This document shows, one piece after another, positions 22,433 through 35,600 of a stretch of 64,000 nucleotides of DNA; within the stretch, counting starts at the first letter, position 1; the number at the start of each line of letters is the position of its first letter. The position numbers and the translations under genes were made by a program. Where the stretch lies: contig SCHM01000002.1 in the NCBI GenBank assembly GCA_004123355.1, positions 10,017,569-10,081,568 of the forward strand, given 5' to 3'. Under the pieces are notes generated by a model, which was not told the DNA's origin, did no database searches, and saw only the letters and a program-made list of their open reading frames with translations. The stretch is from Amphirosellinia nigrospora. Its lineage: Eukaryota; Ascomycota; Sordariomycetes; Xylariales; Xylariaceae.

Positions 22433-24784
22433 CTTGCCACTTAATCGCCACTTTTGCATAACTTATTCATGATTGAAATGATACAGTAATGGCGTTCGGT
22501 CCTTTGATAGGAGTATGGGTTTGCTTTATCACTAGTCCACAGCCTTCATACCGTTAGTCACCGCCGATGAAAGAGCATATTTTTCGTCGATGCAGACAGT
22601 AATGAGCCTTCGTCTTCGACGCGTGGCCTTGTTTATCACGTAGATGATAGAAGGCGGCCCGGACGATGATATTGGTTTATAGGGACGCCTACAACCTGTT
22701 GTCATTGTTGGACTATGTGGTCGCGGACGCTGGACGCGACACTTAGGCGCTGGAAGACTTTTGTTTTACGGACAATTATTATACCCTTTAGTGGACGGCT
22801 CGAAGAATAAATATATTGATATTATGATACGTTAATTAAAATTTAGTGCCTTATAATCAATAATGCGCCGTTCAATTGCTCAAAGGGGCAAGCTTACTGC
22901 CAATCTTTCAACTGATGTAGGTTCTCGGAATGGGCTACATATTTGCGATTATGTGGTCAGTCTATATAAAGCGTTCAAAATGACTCTAGGCTTAATACCA
23001 CGACTACTATACAATCCGATAGCCATGTGTTAAGTCTGTCTGCCATCATTTTAGTTTGCGTGCAACTTCCGTCTAGCTCTCCGCGGTTCAACTTCACACT
23101 TTCTCGAGAAGCACTTCAAACAGCTGTTAAACTAAGAAAAGAAGGACACGAAAATGCCAAGCAATCCGGACTCCAAAAGCAAGGAAATGACAGGATGTTT
23201 CTCTGTCCGAGTCTTATTGTATATGCTTTCTCTTATAGCCATACAGCGCCCCTGGAGGCCTGGTTACCTCTAAGTTGTGTTGGTTGAGCTATAGGTAGGT
23301 ACGTAAGGGGATAACAGGTCATGCCTCTCAGCCAACAGGAGCAGAGCTACCTAGGTAGATCAGAAGGATATAAACTTCGATATGTGAGCACCACTTCAAC
23401 AGACGTTCCCGAACCTGGCCTACGTGGCCTAGCGGTAAAGTAGTCGGCAGGACAAACTCTTGTGTCAGAGGCAGGGCCATAGGCATTCAAGGGTTTTCCG
23501 GTCTACGGTTTAGTAGATACCTAAATCCTGGGTTACGACCCAGGGTTAGTATGGTATTAGGTACCGAGGCCTGGGTTGCGACCCAGGGTACGGTATCGTC
23601 TGAAGCCTGGGTTACGACCCAGGGACTGGTACTAAACCTGGATTCTTTTTTGCAAATATATGTCTAAGGCATCAGTTCGATTCTTGGCGGAGTTGCTCTG
23701 TAGGTAGTAGGTATTTTAAGTTGGCCGAAGTTCTGAAGCAGCTTTAAAGAGACTTGCAATTCGAGCTAGATATTGCTACATTTTTGAAACTTGCGATACT
23801 ATTAGCAAATCTCCTAACGCCGGTCGCCGAAATTGATACATGGCATTAGCGATCAGATATTCTTTCGCCTTCCTACTTCCAATCAGGGGAGCTGTCTTGC
23901 CACTTTATTTCCAAGAACGTGAGTATGCCTACTACTAGGTACTATACAGTAGACAGTTCTTCATATTCCTCACCTAACCCTTGGTGTAACCGAAGCTAAG
24001 CTTATAACTCATTAGCGCTGTAGTATTTAGCGTCGTGACTGTTGCATTAGCTCTATTGTGGGTTTCCTATACTTAGACATTTCTGCACAGGTTGTCGTCA
24101 TGTTCTCGTGCTGCCTGGGGTGTCCTGGTTGGGCCGGCCCTTCAACAGAGTATATTCCCCTTATAAATACAGATTTCACCTGCGGGGATAGGCGGATAGC
24201 TATGGTTTACTCATCAGGTGTATGTATTGATGAAGCTATAATGGGCGGTCTATGTCTATGGAGTTTCGGAGATTGATGAGTAAACATTAAATGCAGGTCC
24301 CAAGACTCGATGCAGGAAGTCCAACAGGCCCACGCATACTAGTACAAGATGAATATGATACGATTTCCTCCATTTGCACTATGCTTCTCTGTCGGGGTCT
24401 GGTTACACGACAGTCGGCAATAACGCGCTGCGATTTATCAGCAATCGAACACCGAAAAATACCACGTCTACTCGTAAAACTTGTCGTCGGGGATATGCTC
24501 GTAACCTGAAAACATGCGAGATAGAAAGTTTTGTGCTGAATAATGGTTATCGCTGTGTTAGCGCAGCGGCGAGGAGGCAAAGCAGTGAAATTTCGAAGCA
24601 GAAACGATGTCGCGGCCGTGGCTATGAGTACTTAAAAGGCACGCTTCGGCAGGACTTTCAAGATCTCAGATTCGACAAAGCAATAGCATCTTCAGCATAG
24701 TAGGCTGCCATAACAACGAAAATAGTCTTAGGCTTTCTTCACCTTCACCAGTGTTCTCCCGAACTCGATCGATCTTAAACAACA
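22433..24784. other. Intergenic region with hairpin array
   Basis: No protein gene is supported. It contains the three-hairpin array (23527-23623) and a few AGGTACCT-type words (23346 and others). The 24287-24700 open frames show no domain. Confidence 0.5.
23527..23623 (+). repeat. Array of three near-identical hairpins with UNCG-type loops
   Basis: CCTGGGTTACGACCCAGG occurs at 23527-23544 and 23606-23623, and CCTGGGTTGCGACCCAGG at 23570-23587. Each is a perfect seven-pair stem (CCTGGGT/ACCCAGG) around a four-base loop, TACG or TGCG; the one difference keeps the UNCG pattern. The spacers are 25 and 18 bases and differ, though they share GGTA words. An incomplete half-site CCTGG lies at 23636 and T6 follows at about 23645. 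Upstream, TGGCCTAGCGG (about 23427) matches a Pol III A box, and AGTTCGATTC (about 23674) after the T run resembles a B box. It could be a structured non-coding RNA, a protein-binding array or a small tandem repeat. Confidence 0.7.
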
Positions 24785-25699
24785 ATGGCCAGATTCACAA
24801 ACATTCTCATTATCGGCGCTACTGGCTCTATTGGCAGTATCGTGCTGGAAGCCTTCCAGAAAGACTCGAGCTTCAACTTGACGGTCTTACAAAGAGCCTC
24901 ATCCAAGTCGCGCTTACCCGATCACTTGAAGATAATTACCATCGCGGATTCATATCCTACGGACGAGCTCACTGCAGCCTTTAAGGGTCAGGATGTTATC
25001 ATCAATTGCATGACCACGTTTTCCGTCCAGGACCAGTTCAGAATGATAGACGCCGCCATCGTGGCGGGGGTTCAGCGTTACGTCCCGAGCGAATATGGAC
25101 TAAACAACATGCGACCGGAAGCCCAAGCTCTCAACTCTGTCTTTGCGGAAAAGGGGAAGATCCAGGCCTATCTGCGTGCCAAAGCCGAAGAGGGCAAGAT
25201 CGAATGGATGAGCATCTCATGCGGCGTGTGGCTGAAATGGGGAGCACCACACAACTTCGTTGGGCTGCATGCGCAAGAGCGACGATTCGTCTTCTGGGAT
25301 GATGGGACAGGCTATTTCTCCTGCACAACCGAGGAGAATACTGTGGCCGGTCTCTTGCAGGCACTCAAGATCCCAGAGGAAACCAAGAACATGAACGTGT
25401 TCCTCAGCGACTTCGCCATCACGCAAAGACAGCTACTCGATGCGGTGGAGAGAGTTCAGGGTGTCAAGTACACCACGGAAACCATCGACAGCAAGATGTT
25501 TATCAAGGAGAAGCAGGAGGCCGCAAGACAGGGAGATGCACTTGCGACTCTCGCGCTGATTGAGACAGGTTTTGTGACTGGGAGATATGGTGGTCATCTG
25601 GAAAAGGAAGGTGTGGTTATGAACGAAAAACTTGGGCTTCCTAAGCGCACGCTTGACGAGGTTGTTGCCGAGGCTTTGAAGTCAGTTGGGGTTTTGTAA
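24785..25699 (+). CDS. NmrA-like / isoflavone reductase-like NAD(P)-binding protein
   Basis: Single exon of 304 codons, intact. The N-terminal Rossmann motif GATGSIGS follows a hydrophobic strand (NILIIGATG), with the arginine that usually marks NADPH preference at LQRASSKSR. The family signature YVPSEYG appears at about residue 98-104. The size matches the fungal atypical short-chain dehydrogenase subgroup that includes NmrA, phenylcoumaran benzylic ether reductase and isoflavone reductase relatives. Members either reduce small phenolic substrates or act as redox-sensing regulators, and the sequence does not decide between these. The usual catalytic lysine region is replaced by YLRAKAEEGKIEWM, so enzymatic activity should not be assumed. 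No biosynthetic partner genes are adjacent. Confidence 0.93.
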   Translation: MARFTNILIIGATGSIGSIVLEAFQKDSSFNLTVLQRASSKSRLPDHLKIITIADSYPTDELTAAFKGQDVIINCMTTFSVQDQFRMIDAAIVAGVQRYVPSEYGLNNMRPEAQALNSVFAEKGKIQAYLRAKAEEGKIEWMSISCGVWLKWGAPHNFVGLHAQERRFVFWDDGTGYFSCTTEENTVAGLLQALKIPEETKNMNVFLSDFAITQRQLLDAVERVQGVKYTTETIDSKMFIKEKQEAARQGDALATLALIETGFVTGRYGGHLEKEGVVMNEKLGLPKRTLDEVVAEALKSVGVL

Positions 25700-25767
25700 A
25701 TGCCATCTCGCCTTAAACTTACGTAGCTGCCTACATTGAAGTTTTGAAGTTTTTAGAAATTATGATG

Positions 25768-25787
25768 GCAGGTACCTAGGTACCTGC
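25768..25787. repeat. Perfect 20-bp palindrome
   Basis: GCAGGTACCTAGGTACCTGC is identical to its reverse complement and lies 69 bases past the stop of the NmrA-like gene. It is the longest form of the AGGTACCT word seen in many intergenic regions here. Confidence 0.85.
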
Positions 25788-26044
25788 TTGGTAAATGCCG
25801 GATCGTGCCGGAGCGCCTTCTCCACTTACCAGAACGGGAAAGTGGGTTACTGCTAGGTCATCTCCCATAGCTAAATGACGACATGATTCAGTAGGTAAAA
25901 ACAAAGCACTACTCTCGGTGCAAGAATTGACATACCTCATTTGTATTTGGGAATTCATCTTCCTGCTTCTCCATCCACTTTCACACCTCCTGAAAAAGAA
26001 GACTACACAAACACAAAGTCTACTTGCAGCTCCTGGTCGTCATC

Positions 26045-27440
26045 ATGTCGGACGCCAATAGCGTGATCAACCGCGTGCAGGCAAAAGCCCAAGAGGTCGC
26101 GTAAGTTTTGTCCGCTCACCATTGGCAGAAACCTCGAAAGTTAATATTTAGCAGGAAAGAAGACTACGATAAGGCCAGAGTCCGTCTCTGCGGCAGCCAA
26201 AAGTGGCTCCTACTTATATCCCTTCAGGTATGGCCGAACCGCCTATCTCTCGCGCGTGTACGAGAAGCTAATATCATATCAGAGGAATTCTCTACTTCGT
26301 CACGCATAAGGCATTATGGAAACCATTCCTGTCCCGTCTCTTACCGACACTTAGCTTGGCTGTCGGAGTTATTACGTCTAGTGAGCAATTCTCGGAGCCT
26401 CTTCCTTACTTTGGCGACTACAAGCTATATATACTTTCTTCCCCAGTTCAAGCTCAAATAACGGCAACTAACCCGGCGTGTCTCAGTGTTTTTCTTTACC
26501 TACCTTCCTCAGCTTGCCATTCTTGCCCTTTTCAACGGACCTGTTGCGGTCTTGAACACAGTACTCCTCGTACTTAGTGAGAGTTCAACTATTGTGAACA
26601 TCGTTTCTCGCAACTTTATCTTGCAGGACGCCATTCTAGACACCTTCGATGGAACTCTTGTTGCCAAGAATGCCACTGGAATTGTCAGTGAAGGGCGTCA
26701 GCTGAAGTCAGGAAATGACCCCATCTCGAGACTGGGGAAGATTCTCAAAAACCCGTTCAGCAAATTCACGCCAAAAGCTATCATCCGATATATCATGTAT
26801 CTCCCACTCAACTTCATCCCAGGTACGAATCAGGATGTATGATGTAAACTGAGTAGTGATATTTTTGGCTGACAACTCGTCTTATTGTATAGTCGTGGGA
26901 ACTATCATGTTCATCGTTCTACAAGGTATTAATAAAGCTCATCACTTATATGATGTAGATAAGCCTGACATATCTCATAGGTCGAACGAGAGGCAAAGCG
27001 ATTCACGGTCGAGTACGTGTCCTAGTTCGATATTGACACCTGATCTAATTAAATATGGCAGTACTTCCAATTGAAAGATTGGTCATCATCGCAACAGCGA
27101 GACTGGCTCCAACAACATGTCGGCCCATATACCACGTAAGTCACGTACTGAGACAATTCGTCGCCCGCTACGAACGAAGGATGTCAAATGTGGCTAACCC
27201 GAGTCCTAGATTCGGAACGATTGCAACTCTATTGGAGATGATCCCGATAGCTTCCATGTTCTTTACGTTTACTAACACTGGTAAGGATCAACCCTTGCCT
27301 CACCCGTAACACAGCCTTGACTAACAGCTGTCGCCACAGTCGGTGCTGCACTGTGGGCTGCCGATATTGAGCAGAAGAATTCGGACCTGAATGCAAGCAC
27401 GGCTCCAAACCTGCGCGAAGCCGCCAAGAAGGCCGAATGA
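26045..27440 (+). CDS. EI24/RRT8-like multi-pass membrane protein
   Basis: Nine exons can be read through, with introns 26101-26154, 26228-26282, 26381-26486, 26823-26892, 26926-26980, 27013-27061, 27136-27209 and 27281-27339, all GT..AG. The product begins MSDANSVINRVQAKAQEVA and ends AAKKAE. Hydrophobic segments include FLSRLLPTLSLAVGVITS, FFFTYLPQLAILALF, AVLNTVLLVL, YLPLNFIP with VVGTIMFIVLQG, and ATLLEMIPIASMFFTFT. The pattern, with GRTRGKAIHGRYFQLK between helices, matches the EI24-domain family containing yeast Rrt8, Lds1 and Lds2, which are lipid-droplet and outer-spore-wall proteins; the role in filamentous fungi is inferred only. One extra C near 26182 breaks exon 2, and removing it restores ARVVSAAAKSGSYLYPF. 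Confidence 0.88.
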
Positions 27441-29673
27441 AGGAGGATTTAAAGTACACAAAGTCGGGATCTCCGGTATTGATGAGTAGATCAAGGCTCA
27501 AGTTTGCGTCTGAACAAAGCCGTATATAGATCCATAACGCGAAGGTCTTTCTATTAGCTGGCAATAAATGTAGTTTGCTCCGGGCTGATCCGAGGTTCGT
27601 ATGGTTCGATCACGAGCAAATTCTGCACCTAACCACTGTATGTAGATCTTAACACGTCGCACAGAAAATTGTTCCATTGCTGGGCAGCTCGTAAAGTACC
27701 ACATAACGGATTTCAGGTATCACTCTAGCTCGACTCTGCAATAAAATGTTTTATAACTAAATATCCAACACCGGAATACACCCCAATGGACATCCAGAGC
27801 CTACACCAGTCTTCGGGCTTTTATCGGCATTATCGGTCAATTAGAGAGAGACCCAGTCTATCGTATCATATATGAGTCCATATAATGGCATACATGATAA
27901 ACTAGCACGGTTAATTTGGCCGTAGATTTTGCTAACCGTTTGCCATATCCCAGTAGTAGTAGTACTGATCAATAGGGTGAATTCTATCCAAGTGACTCAT
28001 TGCTAGACTTCTGACCTTTATAGTAATACGATGAATGTTGATGGCCCCGTCATCGACTGAGTACAAGATTGTTATCCGTGTTACGGCTTCCCCTGCCAAG
28101 AAGCCACAAAGCTAATATTAATGGTGTCACGTAATTAACATTCGCTTGCGTCGACGAAATGGGCCCGGATAGATACACCCGTTAGGCAGGTACGGACGGA
28201 GGCTAGCTAAAGACCTCTGCATTATGAAACTGAAATATTATATCAAGGAGAAAGCATTTTAGAAGCTGCTTCGAATAGAAATCTGTTGGCCAGTAGGTGT
28301 ATAAAGACCCCCCATTGGGCCATATACTAGGACCACACCTCACACATATTAACCTGATTCTAAGTCATAGGCCTTACACAGGGGCCATCGACAATATCTT
28401 AAATGCTAGGCCGTCATACTTACAATAATCTTACTTCATAAGCACTTCTACTACTAAACCAAGTCACCTGAATCCGTACAACTTATCCCTTTCCACAAAA
28501 GTAGATTAGAGCCGAATAATAGAGATAGCCAAGTGATTATCAAAGACGGATCTAGGAAGTACAGGAGGTACGGGATCGTGGCCGGTCTCGGTTCACGCCT
28601 ACTTAAGGAACAGTTAGGCGTAGTGAGGGGCTTGAGAAAAGATTGCAGTGTAAGACAGACTCGTGCGAAGGCTGTCAGTCGTTTTATGTAACACCCAAGG
28701 TCTAGTTCACCTGCCGCCTCGGAAAGAGCTTCCATTTCTCATCGCCCATTTATGGGGTCCTAACGTTTATCCACAAGTAAGAAATCGAGGCATTTGCAGC
28801 TGATGCGGAGCAAAACAAGCGATTCGATTCATATGAGTTTGCTTGCAATGTGTTGCACCGGCTTGCGGCTAGATGCTAGTGATGCTAATTCAGTTCTTCC
28901 TGGACTTCACTATCGAGTTTCCTATTTAGTGAGAATGGCCGCGGGTAGGCAGTCTTACTGTAAGTCTTCTCGCTAGAAGTTCAAAATACGGGGGTTCGTC
29001 TATACAGCAGCTCTTAATTAATACCTTAGGACTTGTTAGTCCCATAAGGGGCGAAAGGTGTGAAAGGTACTCGTAGGCCTCGTGTTTCTAGCTGTGTATG
29101 TGTAAAGTGGCCAGCACGCCTTGCGTCGTGGGTAATATCAACACTGCTTGACAAATTGTCTTGCTCTATCGTTCCAGGTATCTCTTCTGTGTACTAGGTG
29201 CAGCAATACATTTATGTTACGCGACCCAACGCGTGATCTCTGATATTTACATGTCCCTAAGTACCAAAGGATACATGCGTGTTCAGGGAGGCGAATGTCT
29301 TGCTCCTTCTACAGGTAGGGCAGTCTTTAGGTGATATATATTTTCTCCCAACAGAGACGACCTCAGGACCTGCCTCTATCTCTAACCTTTTGATTTCCAT
29401 GTTTTCATCCACCAGCTCTTCCACCTTCACCCACACTCTCTCATCTTGACAGTGACGGCCACGTCTTTCGTTCCCACCATCTCAACGACGCCTGTTGCGC
29501 TGTTACTTGTCCTCGCTCATTGTATCACGCAACTCTAATCATTCGTTTCCGTTGCAATATTATCATCACACCATTCATCCCGCCTTCATTTCATTTATCG
29601 TCACCCATTGTATTGTTCGATTGGTCATTTCGTGCCCCTTCAGATTGTCAATTCCCAAATTGAACACGAAATC
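27441..29673. other. Intergenic region, no gene seen
   Basis: AT-rich with only short frames. From 29340 the + strand turns CT-rich, as in the leaders of other genes here, consistent with the promoter and 5' leader of the mucin-like gene. Confidence 0.5.
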
Positions 29674-32600
29674 ATGAGAACTTCGACTCTTGCTGCCGGC
29701 CTTGTGTCGGTTAGCATCCTCCTTATATCCCTTCCAAGCATCTTCGCTCTTCCCAATGTCAACGAGCCATCTAAAGAGCGTGATGGCCTGGATGAGGAGG
29801 CTGTCGAACTTCCAGATTACGACCTCAATGAAGGACATCTGGTAAACCATGATGCCTATGCTTACATTACTATCACCTATGGAGGATACGGTCCACCACC
29901 TCCACCTACCTCTTCGTCTGTGGTTTCTTCAATTTTGTCATCCGGCTTCAATCAATCGGTTACGGGAACGGCTGCTTCAAGCGTCTTGAGCAGTAGCCTC
30001 TCTTCAGGCTTAACCGCCAGTGTTCCATCAGGTACGCCGGACCTCTCTCAAGGATACATACAATTATTTGTTTTATGCTCACTGTTATCCAGGCTCCCCC
30101 TCACTTAGTTTATCTGGCCCGGTCACCGCATCTACCTTTGTATCAACACCGGCGACATCGTTGGCGTCAACGCTTCCATTTACTAACGCTACAGCTGGAT
30201 CTGGTTCCGGTTCTCTGCCACTTACTGGTACTTCTTTGACAGGAAGCATCGGAAGCAGTGCGGTTTCTACATCGTTATCGTCTGGGGTCAGCCTGACGAA
30301 CCCATTAAGTGCACCATCTAGTATTGCAACCCTGACCGGAAATGGGACAGCTTCAAGTGGTTCTCTTGGAGGAGCAGCATCGAGCTCTGTTATGACGATT
30401 TCGGGTTCATCAAGCGTAAGTTATTCATCAGCACACCACAAGCATATTGTCTGCCATGATCCTATAATCAGCTTTCTACTCTTGTCCTACTTACATATTA
30501 TTCATTACTCCCACATTACTCACATCGTGACATACATCACTATTATAAGCCATCAACATTACACTTTGAAAGATGCTGTACTGAATGTGATATCTAGGCC
30601 ACCCCTTATTGACAAGCTCAGCATCTGCGACTATCACAACTATTACCATGTCGAGCGGAGTATTCACTGAAACAATATACCCTACTGAAACGATTGAAAC
30701 CTCAGCCGCAACTGGGGCAGTTACCGGTAGTACATCGGAATCATCAGTTCTTAGCCTGAGTGTTCCGCTTACGGAGACAGGACCCGTAAGCTCAGGAATT
30801 CCGGTTACCACGGGCTCAATACCTTCGCAGAACAGCACGGGAGCATCGACAGGCCCAATATCATTTACACTCTCAGGTCCGACAGCTGTATCTTCACTTG
30901 CGTCATCGGGCGGCTCGCCAGCTAACTCGAGCTTGGTGTCTAATACTAACTCGTTAGAGAGCACGGCTACAAATAATGAGGCATCCTCAGTCTCTTCATT
31001 ACCCTCCAGTGGACTTACGGGTACGGCGGCGACTGCGACTGTGCCTAGTTTTACTGGAAGCTCGGCTTCGCTCGGCCCTTCCTCAAGCGGAGTTTCCAAC
31101 ACGGTTTCAGGAACTTCCTTGACATTTTCTAATGTATCTATCACCTCCACAGCGACAAATGGCTTCCCTACGAGCGGTGTCTCTGCAAGCGAGAGCTCTG
31201 GTTCCGGATCGGAATCAGGGGAACAGCATCAAACGCGTCTCTCACATCCGTGCCAGCAACTAGCTTATCAGAGAATTCCACGGCCCTCACAGCAAGTCCA
31301 AGTCCATCTTCGGCCGGATTCACAACACCCCCAAATAGCCCATCGGGCGCTACATTGACGAATAGCATTGGTGCTAGTGAGGGATCAAATACAAATACAC
31401 TTTCGCTGCCGGCCACCGCAACGTCGAGCATGACCGTGCCCCAGAATCAATAAGTAGCATGTTGCTGACTAGTGTTTCTGCAACGGGAAGTCTGACGTTC
31501 ACGAACTCGTCTATAGTCACAACAGCTCTATCCTCAGTTAATACGCGGCACTCTTGCTACCGCAACAGGCAGTATGGCTAGCTCATCCGGCATCTCTTCG
31601 GTCACAAACCCTACAGCGAGTGAAAGTGGTCAATCCGCCTCCAGTGGCTTAGTAACCAATTCTGGTTCATTTTCGATCACAACGTCTACGCCATTTCCCA
31701 ATGGGACTATAATGGAAGCCAGGGTACTGTGTCAGAAACAAGTGGAATAGCAAGCTCACCTTCTAGCTTGACCCCGTTAGTGAGTCAAGGAAATCAATCT
31801 ATCACTAACACGGTAGCAGCGGATCAGCAACAGGCTCGATAACAACATCCGGAACTAACCCAGCCGGCAATGAGACCGTATCGACAGGCTCAGGTGCTGC
31901 ATCAAGCACGGTCGGAATATCAGGCGTGTCATCCCTTCCATCGCCTTCGACAAGCCAAGGAAGTCAATCTTTTTCCACTGGCCCGGAGACGAATTCAGCA
32001 TATACATCTACAACGGGATCTACCCCTTTCCCTATTAGCAATGCGACTTTAACAGCAAGTCAAGGTACCGGAGTGGGAACCGCATCTATCAGCGTTCCGG
32101 TTACTCTCACGTCCTCAACAGGTCAAGCAACTGAGTCGCCCGGGCCCAGCTCTATCTTAAGCTTGACATCAACGGCGAACTCTGTAGGCAACTCGACTCA
32201 GCCAACTGCCACGGAGACTGCCCCGGCCACGACCAGCAATAACATCTCAACAGAGGGTAGTGCGCCTGGCAGCAGTGCGTCCATCACTGCGACTGAGAAT
32301 TCTTCAGCTGGAAGCATCACACTGCCTCCATTCCCCACAACTCGACAGGGCCCAGTAATTTCGGAACCAGCAACCCCTTTAACATTACTTCATCTATTGC
32401 ACAGTCGACCGGCATTCCTGTCGAGGCTACTTCGTCTTCCCTGGGGAATTTATCTATCACAAATACGCTCTCATTCAGCATGACGTCTGGTTCACTGTTT
32501 ACAACTCTCCCTTCTGTTACCAGTAGTGAAACCGGCACCTCATTGAGTGGCCAAGCACCCGGGACAGAGACAATTTTATCCTCGAACCCATTCCCCCCGG

Positions 32601-35600
32601 CAAATTCAACGACCGTGCCAGCTTCTATTACGTTCGATCCAAACTTCTGGGCTAGGCAACGCCACCTCGACTGCTCTCAGTGGTATTACCTCAACCCCGG
32701 CACTTACAGGCAATTCCACCGTCTCGGGGGCTCCCACTTCAGCTACCGAGTCTGTCAATAGCACTGCTTCAATCGGACGGGAACTGAATCAAGTGGAACA
32801 CCGGTACCGTTTCACCTCCATTGACAACTGGTAGTAGCAGTAATAGCTTGCAACCATCTGGGTCCAGTTCGACGGCTCAGTTTCCGTTGAGCAATTCGAC
32901 AGTCGGCACCGGAAGCCTAACATCACCGCCTACTGGCACCGGGACCGGCGGCATTTCCGGCCTACCTACGCCGGGCTCAATTACAGTCAGCTCGGAGGGA
33001 TCTTTAACGGGTACGAGCTCAGCTACCGGTATTAGTGGTGGAATTACGGGCACTTCTATCTCTTTTACTGGTACCGGAAATCCTAGCGGTAGTGCGTTCA
33101 GCAACGGCGCATCTTCCGCACCATTCCCCTTTCAAACTCCACGATGACTGCCCCGGGATCTACTGGACCTACCAATCCGAACCAGGGACAGGCTTGACTA
33201 CAGAATCGTTACCCACGGGTCCCTCAACTTCGATTTCTGTAGCTACTGGTACTATTACCAGTGCTTTTGAGTTCACGTCTTTTTCCCTGACGAATTCGAC
33301 CGCTCTTCCTACTGAGCCTACGAGCGGCCTGCTCAACGTCACTTCTGGCTCTACATTCACAGAGTCGACGCTGCCCTCAGGTTCATCCTCGATCGGCCCT
33401 TTCAGTTCTTCGAATGAAAGCCAGACGACGTTATTCCCGTTCACAAATACATCGATCCCCACGATTGCCCAACGGCGAGTCTACCAAATGTGACCGGCCC
33501 GCTAGGTTCAAATACAGGGTCCATGTCGATCCCAACATCATTCCCGGCGAACATCACAGGTTCTCTCAGCACCGGAATAGTTCCATTACCGTTGACGAAC
33601 GCGACTGCCCTCACCGCAAGCCTCACAGACAATTCCTCAGGCGCTGCTGGCTCTTCTACAGTCTTCGGCTCGGGATCCATCACGACAATGCTACCAATAC
33701 CCACTGGAAATCCTACCTCTGTTACCGGTAGTGGATCAGCACCGTTCCCGTTGACGAATTCTTCAACTAATGGCTCGGCCGGGCCTACGGGCACTCTCGT
33801 AACGTCAGGGTCGGGTCTGACTGGCAGCGACATATCTTCAGCAACTAGTCTCACGGGAACATCTTCCGGCCCATCTGAAGCTACCTCGTTCCCTATGTCA
33901 AATTCCTCATTCCCAACTGGAGGACCTACAGGAGGTTCGATAACTGGCAGTGCGCCTACGAGCCCAAGCATGCCATCTAGCTCAGCCGGTGGGTCTGCAA
34001 GTGGTACTCTATCAGGACAAATCACGACTTCCATCGGGCCTTCGCAAAACAGCTCGCAGACGGCTCCATTCCCCTAAGCAACTTGACTTCGCTGGGAGCA
34101 GGCGAAACGAGTAGTCTCGTAGGTACAGGATATCCGACTATTACTGGATCTTTGTCCAGCGCTTCCATTCCAACAACACCGGAATCTACAGGGCTATCGG
34201 GTGCTCCCTCTTCTCTGGCTAACGCGACTGCACCAACGAATAGTGAAACTGGCGGCGCCTCCGGCACGGGGCCTACTTCTACCACCACCCAGCCGCAACC
34301 AGGCTCCTCACTCGCAACAACTAACAGCGTGACGGCATTCTCCACAGGTAGTGCTTTTTCGAGCATTCCGTCAACCGCCCCTTTCCCTAAGTAACTCGAG
34401 TGAGACCGTGTCTGGAACCGGATCGTCTCCCACGGCAAGCACTGGGTCCGGAATCACGTTGTCAAGCCAATCCGCCAGTATACTTCCCTTTACATCATCA
34501 GTCTCGTCTGCATCTGAATCGGGAGCTGGCTCGCCAACATCGGTTACTAATGCCACCGCTACAAGTAGTCAGTCTAGTGCTGGCATATCTGGAAGCCCCG
34601 TCGGGCGAAACATCCAACTTAGTGACATCAGGCTCCATTACGGCTGGCGGCTCGCAAACTACACCATTCCCAATCACTAACTCGACATTTGCAACCGTTG
34701 GGCCAACTGGGGTTTCTAGCAGCTTGGGTTCCGGCGAACTTTCAATCACGTTTTCTGAGTCTTCACTAAGCCTGACCTCCGTGAGTGCCAGTGGCAGTCT
34801 GACGAGTGGGGTTAGCTTCTCAACCGAGGCTATCACAACACCTTCTGGCTCGGAAAGTTTTAGTGTTGGGAGTTTGACGTCTGGATTCCCAGGTAGCTCG
34901 ACCGTAGAGTCGCTTTCGGGTACCAGTCCGCCATTGTCAACGGGCGCGTCAGGATCGGGCAGTATCTCTTCAACTGGCCTCTACCCCAATTCAACAACGG
35001 CGACGAGCGGCCTGACGGAGTCCGGCGGACCATCATCACAGCCAAGCAGTGGCCTCACGGGCCCGACGGGCGTGCCTAGCGGCGGATCGATTACATCAAT
35101 GGTGACGACAACGTCATCGATTTCTCCCGGTACTTCCCCTATTTCTGAATCTCCCTCCGGCGCGAGCCTGACGAGTGCCAGTGGCGGTTCCGGGGCCATA
35201 TCGGTACAGTCGTCGAGCTCGGTACCATCCCCTGTGACGGGCTCGACTTCGACAGATAACCTGTCAGTCCCTGCAAACTCGGCCAATGCAAACAACACCG
35301 AGATTTCAACTTCTATGCTCACCTTGACTATTACTCCGACCACTATTGCTCCAACCACTATAACGGAGCCCACATTCACAACAACAGCGAGCCCGACCAC
35401 CATCGTCGGAACAACTATCACGACGGATGTTTCGGTGTCAAATGGGACCGTGTTGCCGCCACCAGGGACGAGCCCAGGCTTCAGCGGTACCGTGTCAAGT
35501 ACAGCAGGGAATTCCGGAACACCCACCAGCCCTGTTTTGAGCATTCCGCCTTTCGTGTCGGCGAATTCGACAGCATTTTCAGCCCCCAGCGGTACAGTAC

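Noticed and set aside
23527-23623. CRISPR-like array
   Set aside because: Repeats are palindromic and only three, spacers differ in length, the genome is eukaryotic and there are no cas genes.
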